A stretch of DNA of 64,000 nucleotides from Flavobacteriales bacterium (GTDB lineage Bacteria; Bacteroidota; Bacteroidia; Flavobacteriales_F; PHOS-HE28), in NCBI GenBank assembly GCA_016700415.1, contig CP065018.1:434001-498000 (forward strand), in the 5' to 3' direction. The position numbers and the translations under genes are program-made. Positions 32,113 to 41,033 of the stretch are shown here, in pieces (position 1 is the first letter of the stretch; the number at the start of each line of letters is the position of its first letter). The notes below the pieces were generated by a model that worked only from the letters and a program-made list of their open reading frames with translations, was not told where the DNA came from and made no database searches.

Positions 32113-34773
32113 ATGCGGATCTTGGAACTAAAGGCCATGCGCGGCCCCAACTATTGGTCCGTCAAGCGGCATCGCCTTGTGGTGATGCGGCTGGATATTG
32201 AGGACCTGGAGGAGCGGCCCACGGACAAGATCCCCGGCTTCTATGAGCGGTTGAAGGAGATGCTGCCGACCATGTATTCGCACCGCTGCAGCGAGGAACA
32301 TGAGGGCGGTTTTTTCGAGCGCGTGCAACGCGGCACATGGATGGGCCATGTGATCGAGCACATCGCGCTGGAGATCCAGACGCTGGCAGGCATGGAGACC
32401 GGCTTCGGGCGTACGCGCGGCACCGGTGAACATGGCGTATACAATGTTGTGTTCAGCTATGTCGAGGAGGCGGTGGGCCTGTATTCCGCCAAAGCTGCGG
32501 TGCGCATCGCCGAGGCTTTGATCGATGGTCAGCCATACCGCTTGGAAGAGGACATCCAGCGCATGCGCGAGTTGCGCGAGGACACCCGCCTTGGCCCCAG
32601 CACGGGCTCCATTGTGGAAGAGGCCACGAAGCGCGGTATTCCGTACCTGCGCTTGAACGGGCAGAGCTTGGTGCAACTGGGGCATGGCGTGCATCAGAAG
32701 CGGATCCGCGCCACCATCACCAGTAACACCAGCAACATCGGTGTGGAGATCGCCTGCGACAAGGAGGAGACCAAGGACCTGTTGGAAAGTTATGAGATCC
32801 CCGTGCCCAAAGGCCGCGTGGTGCGCACCGAGGAAGGTTTGGTCGCAGCATTGGAAAGCGTCGGTTTCCCGTGCGTGATCAAGCCGATAGGCGGGAATCA
32901 TGGGAGGGGCGCCACCATCGGGATCAAGAATTTGGAGGAGGCGAAGACGGCCATGGAGGTGGCGAAGGAGATCAGCCGCAGTGTGGTGGTGGAGAAGGAG
33001 ATCAAAGGACTGGACCACCGTTTGCTGGTCATCGACCACAAGTTCGTGGCAGCTGCCAAACGCACGCCCGCCTGCGTGGTGGGCGACGGAAAGCTTACGA
33101 TCCAGGAATTGGTGGCCGAGGTGAACAAGGACCCGCGTCGCGGCTTCGGGCATGAGAACGTACTGACACAGATAACGATCGACACCCACACGCTGGAATT
33201 GCTACAGCGCCGGGACATGACGCCCACCAGCATCCCCGTGGAAGGTGACACGGTCTACCTCAAGGCCACGGCCAACCTCAGCACCGGTGGTACGGCCACA
33301 GATGTTACCGAACTGGTACACTCATACAACGTCTTCATGGCGGAGCGCATCTCGCGCATCATCGATCTGGACATCTGCGGTATCGACATCATGACGGACG
33401 ACATCACCGTGCCGCTCAGCGAGAACGGTGCCGTGCTCGAGGTGAACGCGGCACCGGGCTTCCGCATGCACCTGGACCCCACGGAAGGCTTGGGGCGCAA
33501 CGTGGCGGAGCCGGTGGTGGACATGCTGTTCCCTCCGGGCGCGCCGAGCCGGATCCCCATCATCGCGGTGACGGGCACCAACGGCAAGACCACCACCACG
33601 CGCCTCATCGCACACATCATGCGCAGCCACGGCAACCGCGTGGGCATGACGTGCAGCGACGGGGTGTACATCATGAACCGCTTGCTCATGCAGGGTGATT
33701 GTACCGGCCCGGTAAGCGCCCAGTTCGTGCTGAAAGATCCCTTGGTGGACATGGCCGTGCTGGAGACGGCGCGCGGCGGCATGGTGCGCAGCGGCCTCGG
33801 TTTCGAGAGCTGCGACGTGGGTATTTGCACCAATGTTGCCGCCGACCATTTGGGGCTGAAGGACATCAACACCTTGGAGGACCTGGCCAACGTGAAGGGC
33901 ACTGTGCCGCGCAGCGTGCGCCGCGACGGTTACGCGATCCTGAACGCCGATGACGATCTGGTAATGGCCATGCGCAAGCAGTGCGATTGCAAGATCGCGC
34001 TCTTCAGCCTCGACGAGAATAACCGCCTCATCCGCCAGCACTGCAAGCTGGGCGGTTTGGCGGCCGTGTACGAGAACGGCTTCATCACCATCAGCAAGGG
34101 CGAGTGGAAGCTGCGCATCGAAAAGGCGGTGAACGTGCCCCTGACATTGGGCGGCAAGGCCGTCTTCAACATCCAGAACATTCTGCCCGCCGTGCTCGCC
34201 GCCTACGTGCAGGGCGTGAAGATGGAGGAGTTGAAGGAGTCGCTCAGCACCTTTGTGCCTTCACCGGCTCAGACCCCGGGCCGCTTGAACCTCTTCCAGT
34301 TCAAGAATTTCCAAGTGGTGGTGGACTATGCGCACAACCCGCACGGCTTCGAGGCCTTGGGCCGGTTCCTCAGCAAAGTGCCGGACAGCCCCAAAGTGGG
34401 CGTCATCGCAGGCGTAGGCGACCGCCGCGACGAGGACACCGTTACGCTCGGCCGCCTCAGCGCACAGATGTTCGATGAGATCATCATCCGCCAGGACCGC
34501 AACCTGCGCGGCAAAAGCGACGACGACATCATCGCGCTGATGATGAAAGGCATCCAAGAGGTCGATCCCAAGAAGAAGGTCACCATCATCAAGAAGGAGG
34601 ATGAGGCCATCCGCCACGCCATCAGCACGGCCAAACCCGGCAGCTTCCTCACGCTTTGCAGCGATGTGGTGCCCGATGCGCTCGCCTTGGTGATGAAGCT
34701 GAAGGAGGAAGAGGACCGCGTGCCCTTCAACAAGGAGGACATCCCGAACTTGAACAGGGAGCTGGTGGGGTGA
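32113..34773 (+). CDS. cphA: Cyanophycin synthetase
   Basis: CphA polymerises aspartate and arginine into cyanophycin, a nitrogen and carbon store, using ATP. The 886-residue length is normal. The N-terminal domain (about 1-160) opens MRILELKAMRGPNYWS. The ATP-grasp domain (about 165-475) has ACDKEETKDLLES and GNHGRGATIGI. The Mur-ligase-like domain (about 480-880) has the P-loop VTGTNGKTTTTRL, LETARGGMVRSGLGF and a C-terminal VVDYAHNPHG. All three catalytic modules look intact. It faces cphB across a divergent promoter region. Cyanophycin genes occur in scattered heterotrophs; their presence here implies stored dipeptide reserves. Confidence 0.96.
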   Translation: MRILELKAMRGPNYWSVKRHRLVVMRLDIEDLEERPTDKIPGFYERLKEMLPTMYSHRCSEEHEGGFFERVQRGTWMGHVIEHIALEIQTLAGMETGFGRTRGTGEHGVYNVVFSYVEEAVGLYSAKAAVRIAEALIDGQPYRLEEDIQRMRELREDTRLGPSTGSIVEEATKRGIPYLRLNGQSLVQLGHGVHQKRIRATITSNTSNIGVEIACDKEETKDLLESYEIPVPKGRVVRTEEGLVAALESVGFPCVIKPIGGNHGRGATIGIKNLEEAKTAMEVAKEISRSVVVEKEIKGLDHRLLVIDHKFVAAAKRTPACVVGDGKLTIQELVAEVNKDPRRGFGHENVLTQITIDTHTLELLQRRDMTPTSIPVEGDTVYLKATANLSTGGTATDVTELVHSYNVFMAERISRIIDLDICGIDIMTDDITVPLSENGAVLEVNAAPGFRMHLDPTEGLGRNVAEPVVDMLFPPGAPSRIPIIAVTGTNGKTTTTRLIAHIMRSHGNRVGMTCSDGVYIMNRLLMQGDCTGPVSAQFVLKDPLVDMAVLETARGGMVRSGLGFESCDVGICTNVAADHLGLKDINTLEDLANVKGTVPRSVRRDGYAILNADDDLVMAMRKQCDCKIALFSLDENNRLIRQHCKLGGLAAVYENGFITISKGEWKLRIEKAVNVPLTLGGKAVFNIQNILPAVLAAYVQGVKMEELKESLSTFVPSPAQTPGRLNLFQFKNFQVVVDYAHNPHGFEALGRFLSKVPDSPKVGVIAGVGDRRDEDTVTLGRLSAQMFDEIIIRQDRNLRGKSDDDIIALMMKGIQEVDPKKKVTIIKKEDEAIRHAISTAKPGSFLTLCSDVVPDALALVMKLKEEEDRVPFNKEDIPNLNRELVG

Positions 34774-34837
34774 TGGAACTCAGGTACTCGCTACCATGCC
34801 TTCGGCAGGCAAGCACGCGAGCACCTGCGAGAGGACA

Positions 34838-34867
34838 TTGATGGACCGCGCCAATGCGGTCCATCAA
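34838..34867 (+). terminator. Hairpin after cphA
   Basis: A perfect 12-bp stem TTGATGGACCGC with a 6-nt loop (GCCAAT), 65 nt past the cphA stop. There is no strong T tract, so its strength as an intrinsic terminator is uncertain. Confidence 0.65.
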
Positions 34868-35008
34868 CGTCCATGCCTGTCCATTTAAGGACGAGGTGGA
34901 GCCTATGAGCCGGATAGATCGACCGGCCTACCTAATAACAGGTATAACTACCGGTTTTCGGCCATGTCCACGCCAACCCGGTAATGTCGTGCGTACTTTG
35001 CGGAGGCC

Positions 35009-37522
35009 ATGCGCATCTTTGGGAAGGAGGTATACAACTACGCGCTTTACGGTGCCCTCTTTGGGCTCTGCTTCCCGATCTTCGGCACGCTGATCCAAAG
35101 TTCGCACTTGGGGACGGGCTTCGGCATCGAAGGTTTTATCGCCACACAAAGGAGCACTCCATTGCTCTGGATCATCGATACGGCACCGCTTTTTCTGGGG
35201 CTGTTCGCTTCGCTGGGCGGTTACTACATGGACAAGTTGAAGGAGCGCAACAGGCACCTGCACGATGATTTTCAGGAGATGGAGCGGTTACGCGACTTGG
35301 CCGACACGGCAAACAAGGCCAAGAGCGATTTTCTGGCCAACATGAGCCATGAGATCCGAACGCCGATGAACGGCATCATCGGGCTGAACCACTTGCTCTC
35401 AAAGACGGAAATGACGCCCAAGCAGCAGGATTACAACGTGAAGGTGGATCGTTCCGCACGGTCGCTGCTGCGCATTGTGAACGACCTGCTTGATTTCTCC
35501 AAGATCGAAGCAGGAAAGCTGGAACTGGAGGCCATGCCTTATTCCACACAAGAGATGTTGGAGGCCGTAGTGGACACGGTGAACGCCAGGCTTTCGGGAA
35601 AAAAGGACGTGGAGTTCATCATCGACCGGTCGGCCAATTTGCCTGCGGAATTGATCGGTGATGAACTGCGTATCAAGCAGGTGCTGATCAATCTGCTGGA
35701 CAACGCGATCAAGTTCACGGAAAAGGGCGAGGTGATCCTGTCCATCGTCGCGGAAAAGCGCGGGCCGGAGCATTGCGCGGTCACCTTCAGCGTGAAGGAC
35801 CAAGGCATCGGCATGAGCCCTGCGCAGATCGCCGACCTCTTCAAGCCCTTTAGCCAAGCCGACCTCTCCCATACCCGCAAGTACGGCGGCACCGGGCTGG
35901 GCCTTACCATCAGTGACCGCCTGATCCACAAGATGGGTGGCAAGATCCTGGTGGAAAGCGGGACCGGGAAAGGCAGCCGGTTCTTTTTCACCATTGGCCA
36001 AGAGGTCCGTGGCAGACGGGGCACAGACGCGTTGCGTCTGCCCTTCAAGGACAAAGTACGCGCTCTATTGGTGGACGATTCCAGCATAGCCCGCACTGTT
36101 CAAGGCGCCATGTTGAAGGAGATGGGCTTCGACGTGATCACCGTGGGCTCCGGTAGGGAGGCGGTGGAGGCGGTGCGGACGAGCATGATGGAGGCGAGGC
36201 CGTTCGCGTTGATCATCATGGACTGGATGATGCCGGAGATGAGCGGCTTGGAGGCCGCACGCTACTTGAAGGAGGAATTCCTGAGCGACGCCCCCATGGT
36301 GCTGATGGTGACGGCCTTCGGTGTCGATGATGTGCGCACTGCCGCCCAAGTCGGGCAGATCGATGGCTATCTGGTCAAACCGGTGGACCCCTCACTGCTC
36401 TTTGACACCTTGAACGGCATCTTCAAGTTCGATCTGGAGGGAGTGCGCAAGACCACCCGGGAACACTTGGACATGGACCAAGTGCGCGGGCTGTTGGACG
36501 GAAAACAGATCTTGTTGGCCGAGGACAACGAGATCAACTGGCAGGTGGCCTCGGAGCTGCTGCAGGACGCGGGGGTCAAACTGGACCATGCCGAGAACGG
36601 GGAGGAGGCTGTGCGGATGTTCGCCGAGAAGAAGTATGACGGCGTGCTCATGGACATCCAGATGCCGTTGATGGACGGCTTGGAGGCCACGCGCAGGATC
36701 CGCGCCCTTCCCGGCGGCAACACGGTGCCGATCATGGCGATGACCGCGCACTCCATGAAGGGCGAACGTGAAAAGAGCTTGGCCGCAGGAATGAACGACC
36801 ACCTCAACAAGCCCATCGACCCGATCCTGCTTTACAAGAGCTTGATGCATTGGCTCTGCGAGACCACCGAGAGCGAGGTGAGCGCGATGCTGGTCTCCGG
36901 CCCGGCAGCAGATAGCCAAGATGAGATCCGTATCGCAGGGCTGGACACGGCAACGGCGCTGACAAGGATCCGGAACAACCGGGGGACATACACGGAGTTG
37001 TTGGAGCTTTTCGTGTCCAAATGGAGCAAAGCACCTGCTGAGTTCCCCGAATTGTTGCGGGCAGGTGATCTGGAAACTCTGCGCGGGTCCGTGCATACCC
37101 TGGCGGGGTCAGCGGGCAATCTGGGCGGAGATGGCGTGTTGACAGCGGCGAAGAGGGTAGAGCAGGCATTGACCGACGGAGCGGGCCCCGATGATGCGGA
37201 GCTGAACGACCACATGGCCAACTTGTGCATTGAACTGTGCGGAACACTGGAAAGCATAAGCGGTTACTTGAAAGCGGAAGTGCGCGAGGCAGCGGTCCCT
37301 GAACCTACCACGGCATTGGATGAAGAGGATCTACGAACAGCCGTCCGCGATGTCCTACGGCTATTGGAGGACCACGACGCCCGTTCCCTTAAAGCCGTGG
37401 AGGAGCTGGTCCTGGCCACAGCGGACACCAGCCGGAAACAGATGTTCGAGCGCGCGCATGAGCAAGTGAAGAACTGGGAGTTCGACCAGGCCCTGAACAC
37501 GTTGTCCGAAGTAGTTCCATGA
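35009..37522 (+). CDS. Hybrid histidine kinase with two receivers and an HPt domain
   Basis: An 837-residue membrane kinase that starts a phosphorelay. Two transmembrane segments (about 11-31 and 51-73) flank a short periplasmic loop with no recognisable sensor fold. The HisKA domain has the phospho-accepting His114 in NMSHEIRTPM. HATPase motifs are NLLDNAIKF (N box), DQGIGM (G1) and GGTGLGL (G2). Two receivers follow, with phospho-Asp in IIMDWMMPEMSG and VLMDIQMPLMDG. An HPt domain carries the histidine in GSVHTLAGSAGNLGG. The stop overlaps the start of the next gene, a receiver-cyclase, as ATGA. The natural output is therefore probably cAMP production. TACTTTG lies 8 nt before the ATG. Confidence 0.93.
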   Translation: MRIFGKEVYNYALYGALFGLCFPIFGTLIQSSHLGTGFGIEGFIATQRSTPLLWIIDTAPLFLGLFASLGGYYMDKLKERNRHLHDDFQEMERLRDLADTANKAKSDFLANMSHEIRTPMNGIIGLNHLLSKTEMTPKQQDYNVKVDRSARSLLRIVNDLLDFSKIEAGKLELEAMPYSTQEMLEAVVDTVNARLSGKKDVEFIIDRSANLPAELIGDELRIKQVLINLLDNAIKFTEKGEVILSIVAEKRGPEHCAVTFSVKDQGIGMSPAQIADLFKPFSQADLSHTRKYGGTGLGLTISDRLIHKMGGKILVESGTGKGSRFFFTIGQEVRGRRGTDALRLPFKDKVRALLVDDSSIARTVQGAMLKEMGFDVITVGSGREAVEAVRTSMMEARPFALIIMDWMMPEMSGLEAARYLKEEFLSDAPMVLMVTAFGVDDVRTAAQVGQIDGYLVKPVDPSLLFDTLNGIFKFDLEGVRKTTREHLDMDQVRGLLDGKQILLAEDNEINWQVASELLQDAGVKLDHAENGEEAVRMFAEKKYDGVLMDIQMPLMDGLEATRRIRALPGGNTVPIMAMTAHSMKGEREKSLAAGMNDHLNKPIDPILLYKSLMHWLCETTESEVSAMLVSGPAADSQDEIRIAGLDTATALTRIRNNRGTYTELLELFVSKWSKAPAEFPELLRAGDLETLRGSVHTLAGSAGNLGGDGVLTAAKRVEQALTDGAGPDDAELNDHMANLCIELCGTLESISGYLKAEVREAAVPEPTTALDEEDLRTAVRDVLRLLEDHDARSLKAVEELVLATADTSRKQMFERAHEQVKNWEFDQALNTLSEVVP

Positions 37523-38556
37523 AGCCCGCCACGATCATACTCGGGAATGAGAAGCAGACCCTGTTGCTGGTGGATGACAGCCCGGAGAGCTTGACCATGA
37601 TGGTGGGGCTGCTGGGCGAGGATTATGTAGTGAAGGTGGCTAAATCCGGAGAGGCCGCGCTTGAACTGGCCGTCAAGGAACCCTTGCCGGATCTGATCCT
37701 GCTGGACGTGGTGATGCCGGGGATGGACGGTCACCAAGTGTGCAAGACCTTGAAGTCCAACAGCCGTACCAAGTCGATCCCCGTCATATTTCTCACCTCC
37801 TTGGTGGGAACGGCGAACGAGGCCAGAGGGTTCGAACTGGGGGCCTCGGATTACATCTCCAAGCCTTTTGACCCCACGATCTTCATGGCGCGGGTGCGCA
37901 TGCAGTTGGAATTGGTCTCTGAACGCAAGAAGACAGGTCGTTTGCTTGCTAATTTTCTTCCACGGCGTGTGGTGCAGGAGTTGATCTCCACGGGGACCTC
38001 CAAGCCGGAGCAGATCGATGAACTGAGCATGGTCTTTTGCGACCTGGTGGATTTCACCGGCATAGCCGGGCAATTGGCGAAGGAGACCTTGTTGGATGAG
38101 CTATCGGATATTTTCAGTGCCTTCGACATCATTATGGAAGCCCATGTAGGCCAGCGGTTGAAGACCATCGGTGATGCCTACATCGGTCTGGTGGGCTTGA
38201 ACCGGCCGGTGCCGGACCATGCCGACCGGGCGGTGTCCGCAGCCTTGGACATGATCGACCACTTGAAGGCGCGTGAAAACGGTTCGGGCCCGAAATGGAA
38301 GGTACGCATCGGGGTGCATTCCGGGTCGGTCATTGCCGGGCTTGTGGGCACGCGCCGTTATCAGTATGATATTTTTGGGGATGATGTGAACATCGCTTCG
38401 CGCGTGGAAAGCGCCTCAGAGCCGATGCGTGTTACCATTTCGGCGAATACCATGGAAAGAATAAATGCTGACGGCCTGCTTATCCAGCCTCGTGGCAACA
38501 TCGACCTTAAAGGCAAGGGCGAGCGGGAATTGTTCTTCGTGGACCGGAGACGATAG
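37519..38556 (+). CDS. Receiver domain fused to class III adenylate cyclase
   Basis: A 345-residue soluble response regulator whose output is a nucleotide cyclase. The receiver (about 12-130) has LLLVDDS, the phospho-Asp in LILLDVVMPGMDG and the conserved KPF lysine. The cyclase domain (about 165-345) has the first metal Asp in FCDLVDFTG, the second in TIGDAY, the purine-specificity Lys in LKTIGD and Asp in YDIFGDD, and the transition-state Asn/Arg in VNIASR. The Lys/Asp pair predicts ATP rather than GTP as substrate. It overlaps the hybrid kinase gene by 4 bp, so kinase and cyclase are made together. Confidence 0.92.
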   Translation: MKPATIILGNEKQTLLLVDDSPESLTMMVGLLGEDYVVKVAKSGEAALELAVKEPLPDLILLDVVMPGMDGHQVCKTLKSNSRTKSIPVIFLTSLVGTANEARGFELGASDYISKPFDPTIFMARVRMQLELVSERKKTGRLLANFLPRRVVQELISTGTSKPEQIDELSMVFCDLVDFTGIAGQLAKETLLDELSDIFSAFDIIMEAHVGQRLKTIGDAYIGLVGLNRPVPDHADRAVSAALDMIDHLKARENGSGPKWKVRIGVHSGSVIAGLVGTRRYQYDIFGDDVNIASRVESASEPMRVTISANTMERINADGLLIQPRGNIDLKGKGERELFFVDRRR

Positions 38557-38569
38557 ACGTAGGGGAAGT

Positions 38570-38808
38570 CTACTTCCTCAATGCGCGCACCAGTACGATC
38601 AACAACACCGCGCCCACCGTGGCACGGGTCAGCTGGCCGACGAGGTTGGTGGAGGCGATGCTGAGCAGAGCGAACGCCCATCCGCCCACTAGGCCGTCCG
38701 GATACCGAGCAGGATATTGACCAGCACGCCATAGTCTTGGCCTTTCATGATCAAGTCGGCCATCCAGATAGAGATGCCGCCGATGATGAGGCTCCAGATC
38801 AGTCCCAT
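38570..38808 (-). pseudogene. GlsB/YeaQ/YmgE-family small membrane protein, frameshifted
   Basis: The minus strand encodes MGLIWSLIIGGISIWMADL and on to LVNILLGI (36 codons from 38808 to 38701), the N-terminal half of a transglycosylase-associated protein. The frame then meets a stop. The second half (DGLVGGWAFALLSIAST and on to LIVLVRALRK) continues in another frame to the stop at 38570-38572. The span is 239 nt, one base short of the 240 nt needed for 79 codons plus stop, so a single-base deletion near 38700 explains it. These proteins have three membrane segments and are often stress-induced. It is either a recent pseudogene or a sequencing error. Confidence 0.8.
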
Positions 38809-38849
38809 GGTGCTCAATTTGATTTGTTCAGCACAGGGTAACATAAAAG

Positions 38850-38875
38850 AAAGATCCCACCGAGGCGGGACCTTT
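38850..38875 (-). terminator. Terminator of rplS
   Basis: The minus-strand RNA can form a 12-bp stem AAAGGUCCCGCC/GGUGGGAUCUUU closed by G-U pairs, 21 nt past the rplS stop. Because of the wobbles the hairpin is stronger on this strand than on the other. Confidence 0.75.
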
Positions 38876-38895
38876 CAAGTGTTTGGGAACGCTGG

Positions 38896-39324
38896 TTATT
38901 TGGCCTCTGCGGCTGCAGTAGCCTTCTTGGTCTTGGCCTTTGCTTTGGCGCTGGCCTTGGATTCCTCCTGGGCGACGGACATGCGCTTTTCCTTGATGCG
39001 GGCGCTCTTGCCGCGACGTTCACGGATGTAGAAGATGCGGGCACGGTTCACGTCGCCGTGCTTGTTCACCTCCACTTTCTCCAAGAAGGGGGAGGCCACG
39101 GGGAAGATCCGTTCCACGCCCACGGACCCGCTCATTTTGCGGACGGTGAAGGTGGCGGTGCTGCCGCTGCCCTTGCGTTGGATCACCACGCCCTGATATT
39201 GCTGGATACGCTCCTTGTTGCCTTCGCTGATGCGGTAGTGGACGGTGATGGTGTCACCGGCTTTGAAGGCTTCCTGTTGCTTCACAGGTGCCCATTCTTT
39301 CTCGAGTTGCTTGATCTTGTCCAT
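38896..39324 (-). CDS. rplS: 50S ribosomal protein L19
   Basis: A 142-residue protein with the L19 core: FKAGDTITVHYRISEGNKERIQ, QGVVIQRKGSGS, TFTVRKMS, VERIFPVASP and ARIFYIRERRGKSARIKE. It lies at the interface of the ribosomal subunits. The C-terminal 25 residues are an Ala/Lys-rich tail (KASAKAKAKTKKATAAAEAK) longer than in most bacteria, as in other Bacteroidota. It follows trmD on the same strand after 74 bp, the usual order, but with its own TAATATTG box (39369-39376). Confidence 0.97.
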   Translation of the reverse strand: MDKIKQLEKEWAPVKQQEAFKAGDTITVHYRISEGNKERIQQYQGVVIQRKGSGSTATFTVRKMSGSVGVERIFPVASPFLEKVEVNKHGDVNRARIFYIRERRGKSARIKEKRMSVAQEESKASAKAKAKTKKATAAAEAK

Positions 39325-39398
39325 GGCGCTCAGCGGTTTGCGGCGTTCATCCCCGCCGTTTGGGGGCGCAATATTAAGGAGAATTCCGCTTGGAATAC

Positions 39399-40091
39399 CT
39401 ATTCGGAGGCATCATTTTCTCCCAACAGCCCCGGTCGCCGCTCCCGTGTGCGTTCCATGCTCTGCTGATGGCGCCATTCCTGGATGCGTGCCGCATGCCC
39501 GCCCATCAACACCTCCGGCACTTTCCATTCACCGTAGGTTTCCGGCCGGGTATACGCGGGCGGGGCCACCAGACCGTCCTGAAAACTGTCGGAAAGGGCG
39601 CTGGTCTCATCCCCAAGCACACCGGGCAGCAGCCTGATGAGCGCATCGCTGAGCACGGCCGCAGGCAGTTCCCCGCCACTGAGAACATAGTCGCCGATGC
39701 TGATCTCGCGGGTGACCAAGTGTTCGCGCACGCGTTCATCCACGCCTTTGTAATGCCCGCACAGGATGATGATACTCCTCAGGGAGCTCATCCGGTTCAC
39801 CAAGGGCTGGTCCAGCAATTCGCCGTCGGGGCTCATGTAGATCACTTCATCATAATCACGCTCGCCCTTCAGCCAAGTGATGGCCTTATGGACCGGAGCG
39901 ATGGACATCACCATGCCGGCCCCGCCACCGAAGGGATAATCATCGACCCGCTTGTGTTTGTCCTCGGAGAAGGAGCGCAGGTCGTGGATGTGTACTTCGG
40001 CCAGCCCCTTCTGTTGGGCGCGCCGGAGGATGCTGTCATTGAAATAACTGTCCAGCAAGCTGGGAAGGGCGGTAAGGATGTCGATGCGCAT
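39399..40091 (-). CDS. trmD: tRNA (guanine-N1)-methyltransferase
   Basis: TrmD methylates G37 of tRNAs that read CNN codons, which prevents +1 frameshifting. The 230-residue SPOUT enzyme opens MRIDILTALPSLLDSYF and has DDYPFGGGAGMVM, ILCGHYKGVDERV, EISIGDYVLSGGELPA (the trefoil-knot SAM site) and VPEVLMGGHAARIQEWR. The frame extends upstream to 40184 but the ATG at 40091 fits the family N-terminus. A TACTTTCG box ends 6 nt before it. rplS follows on the same strand; rpsP and rimM, often linked to it, are not in the window. Confidence 0.96.
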   Translation of the reverse strand: MRIDILTALPSLLDSYFNDSILRRAQQKGLAEVHIHDLRSFSEDKHKRVDDYPFGGGAGMVMSIAPVHKAITWLKGERDYDEVIYMSPDGELLDQPLVNRMSSLRSIIILCGHYKGVDERVREHLVTREISIGDYVLSGGELPAAVLSDALIRLLPGVLGDETSALSDSFQDGLVAPPAYTRPETYGEWKVPEVLMGGHAARIQEWRHQQSMERTRERRPGLLGENDASE

Positions 40092-40097
40092 GGACCG

Positions 40098-40105
40098 CGA
40101 AAGTA
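40098..40105 (-). promoter_or_regulatory. -7 promoter box of trmD; near-leaderless
   Basis: The minus strand reads TACTTTCG, then CGGTCC, then the ATG. The box supports the short start and predicts a transcript that begins at or next to the start codon. Confidence 0.55.
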
Positions 40106-40147
40106 CCGGCCGGCACGGGTTATCCGTCGCCGGATCGTGCCCGTTCA

Positions 40148-40155
40148 TACCTTCG
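40148..40155 (+). promoter_or_regulatory. -7 promoter box of the 246-aa secreted protein gene
   Basis: TACCTTCG lies 41 nt before the ATG at 40197, back to back with the trmD box 42 nt away on the other strand. Confidence 0.45.
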
Positions 40156-40196
40156 GCATCGATCTTGCCATACAAGGCAAACAAAACGACCCACCA

Positions 40197-40937
40197 ATGA
40201 AGCGGTATTTTCTCATCTCGACAATGGCCTTTCTGGCCCTCACCACCACTTCCAGAGCGCAGGAAAAGCAGTATGATGACCTGCTAGTGAAATATGTGGA
40301 CGAGAAATATGAGGATTGCTTGGCCAAAGCGGAACGCTACACTCAGAACGACAACACGAAGCGGGACCCGTTACCGTACCTGTACATGAGCATGTGCCTT
40401 TTCGAGATGAGCAAGATCCCGAAGTACCAGGAGATGGACGATTATAAGAAGGCGGACCGTGACGCGCTGAAATGGGCGGAGAAATACCGCAAGAAGGACA
40501 AGAACAAAGAGTTCTTCAATAATTACGAGGACTACTGGAGCGAGCTTAATACCATGGCCCAAGAGAGCGGGATGAACGAATATGAGAGCGGACCCAAGGG
40601 CATGAGCAAGGCGCGGCGCTACTTCGACTCCATGACAGGCTATTACCCCGAGAACCCAGGCGGATGGATGATGCTAGCTTTGACGCAATATCAGAGCAAT
40701 TTGGCCAAGGACGGTGACGAAAGCATCGTGAAATACAAGGAGGCGCTGGAAGCTGCCGGTGGCATTGCGCTCCTGCCGGAAGACCAGAAGAAGCTGATGA
40801 AGGCCGGCTTGATCCACTACGCGGAATATTTGGACGGCAAAGGGGATAAGAGCGGGGCCCGGGCCGCTATGGAGACCGGTAAGGACGCGTTCATGGACGA
40901 CGCGGAATTCAAGGGCGCCTACGAGGAATACCACTAG
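40197..40937 (+). CDS. Secreted alpha-helical protein, TPR-like (246 aa)
   Basis: Not a named family that I recognise. Residues 1-21 (MKRYFLISTMAFLALTTTSRA) are a signal peptide. The mature part is helical with repeat-like segments: YDDLLVKYVDEKYEDCLAKAERY, ADRDALKWAEKYRKKDKNKEFF, ARRYFDSMTGYYPENPGGWMML and ALEAAGGIALLPEDQKK. These resemble degenerate TPR units. The open frame reaches far upstream to 39390, antisense to trmD, but the ATG at 40197 gives the signal peptide. It is divergent from trmD. A scaffolding role in the periplasm is possible. Confidence 0.75.
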   Translation: MKRYFLISTMAFLALTTTSRAQEKQYDDLLVKYVDEKYEDCLAKAERYTQNDNTKRDPLPYLYMSMCLFEMSKIPKYQEMDDYKKADRDALKWAEKYRKKDKNKEFFNNYEDYWSELNTMAQESGMNEYESGPKGMSKARRYFDSMTGYYPENPGGWMMLALTQYQSNLAKDGDESIVKYKEALEAAGGIALLPEDQKKLMKAGLIHYAEYLDGKGDKSGARAAMETGKDAFMDDAEFKGAYEEYH

Positions 40938-41021
40938 TCGGTCCGCAACGGAAGAGGTTCATCTCAGGCGGCCAATGGTGGAGCCGTCATGGTCTCTTGG
41001 CGATCATAATGCGATCGGCGG

Positions 41022-41029
41022 TATTTTCG
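41022..41029 (+). promoter_or_regulatory. -7 promoter box of the WG-repeat gene; predicts a leaderless mRNA
   Basis: TATTTTCG is followed by CGGC and then the ATG at 41034. A TTGG (40997-41000) lies 21 nt upstream of the box and could be the -33 element. Confidence 0.6.
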
Positions 41030-41033
41030 CGGC

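Noticed and set aside
32128..33189. Minus-strand 353-codon frame
   Set aside because: Antisense to cphA, which has every catalytic motif; no independent evidence.
39390..40196. Plus-strand frame of 269 codons that leads in frame into the secreted-protein gene at 40197
   Set aside because: It is exactly antisense to trmD, has low-complexity His/Ala/Gly composition and no signal or motif. The true start is the ATG at 40197 with a signal peptide.
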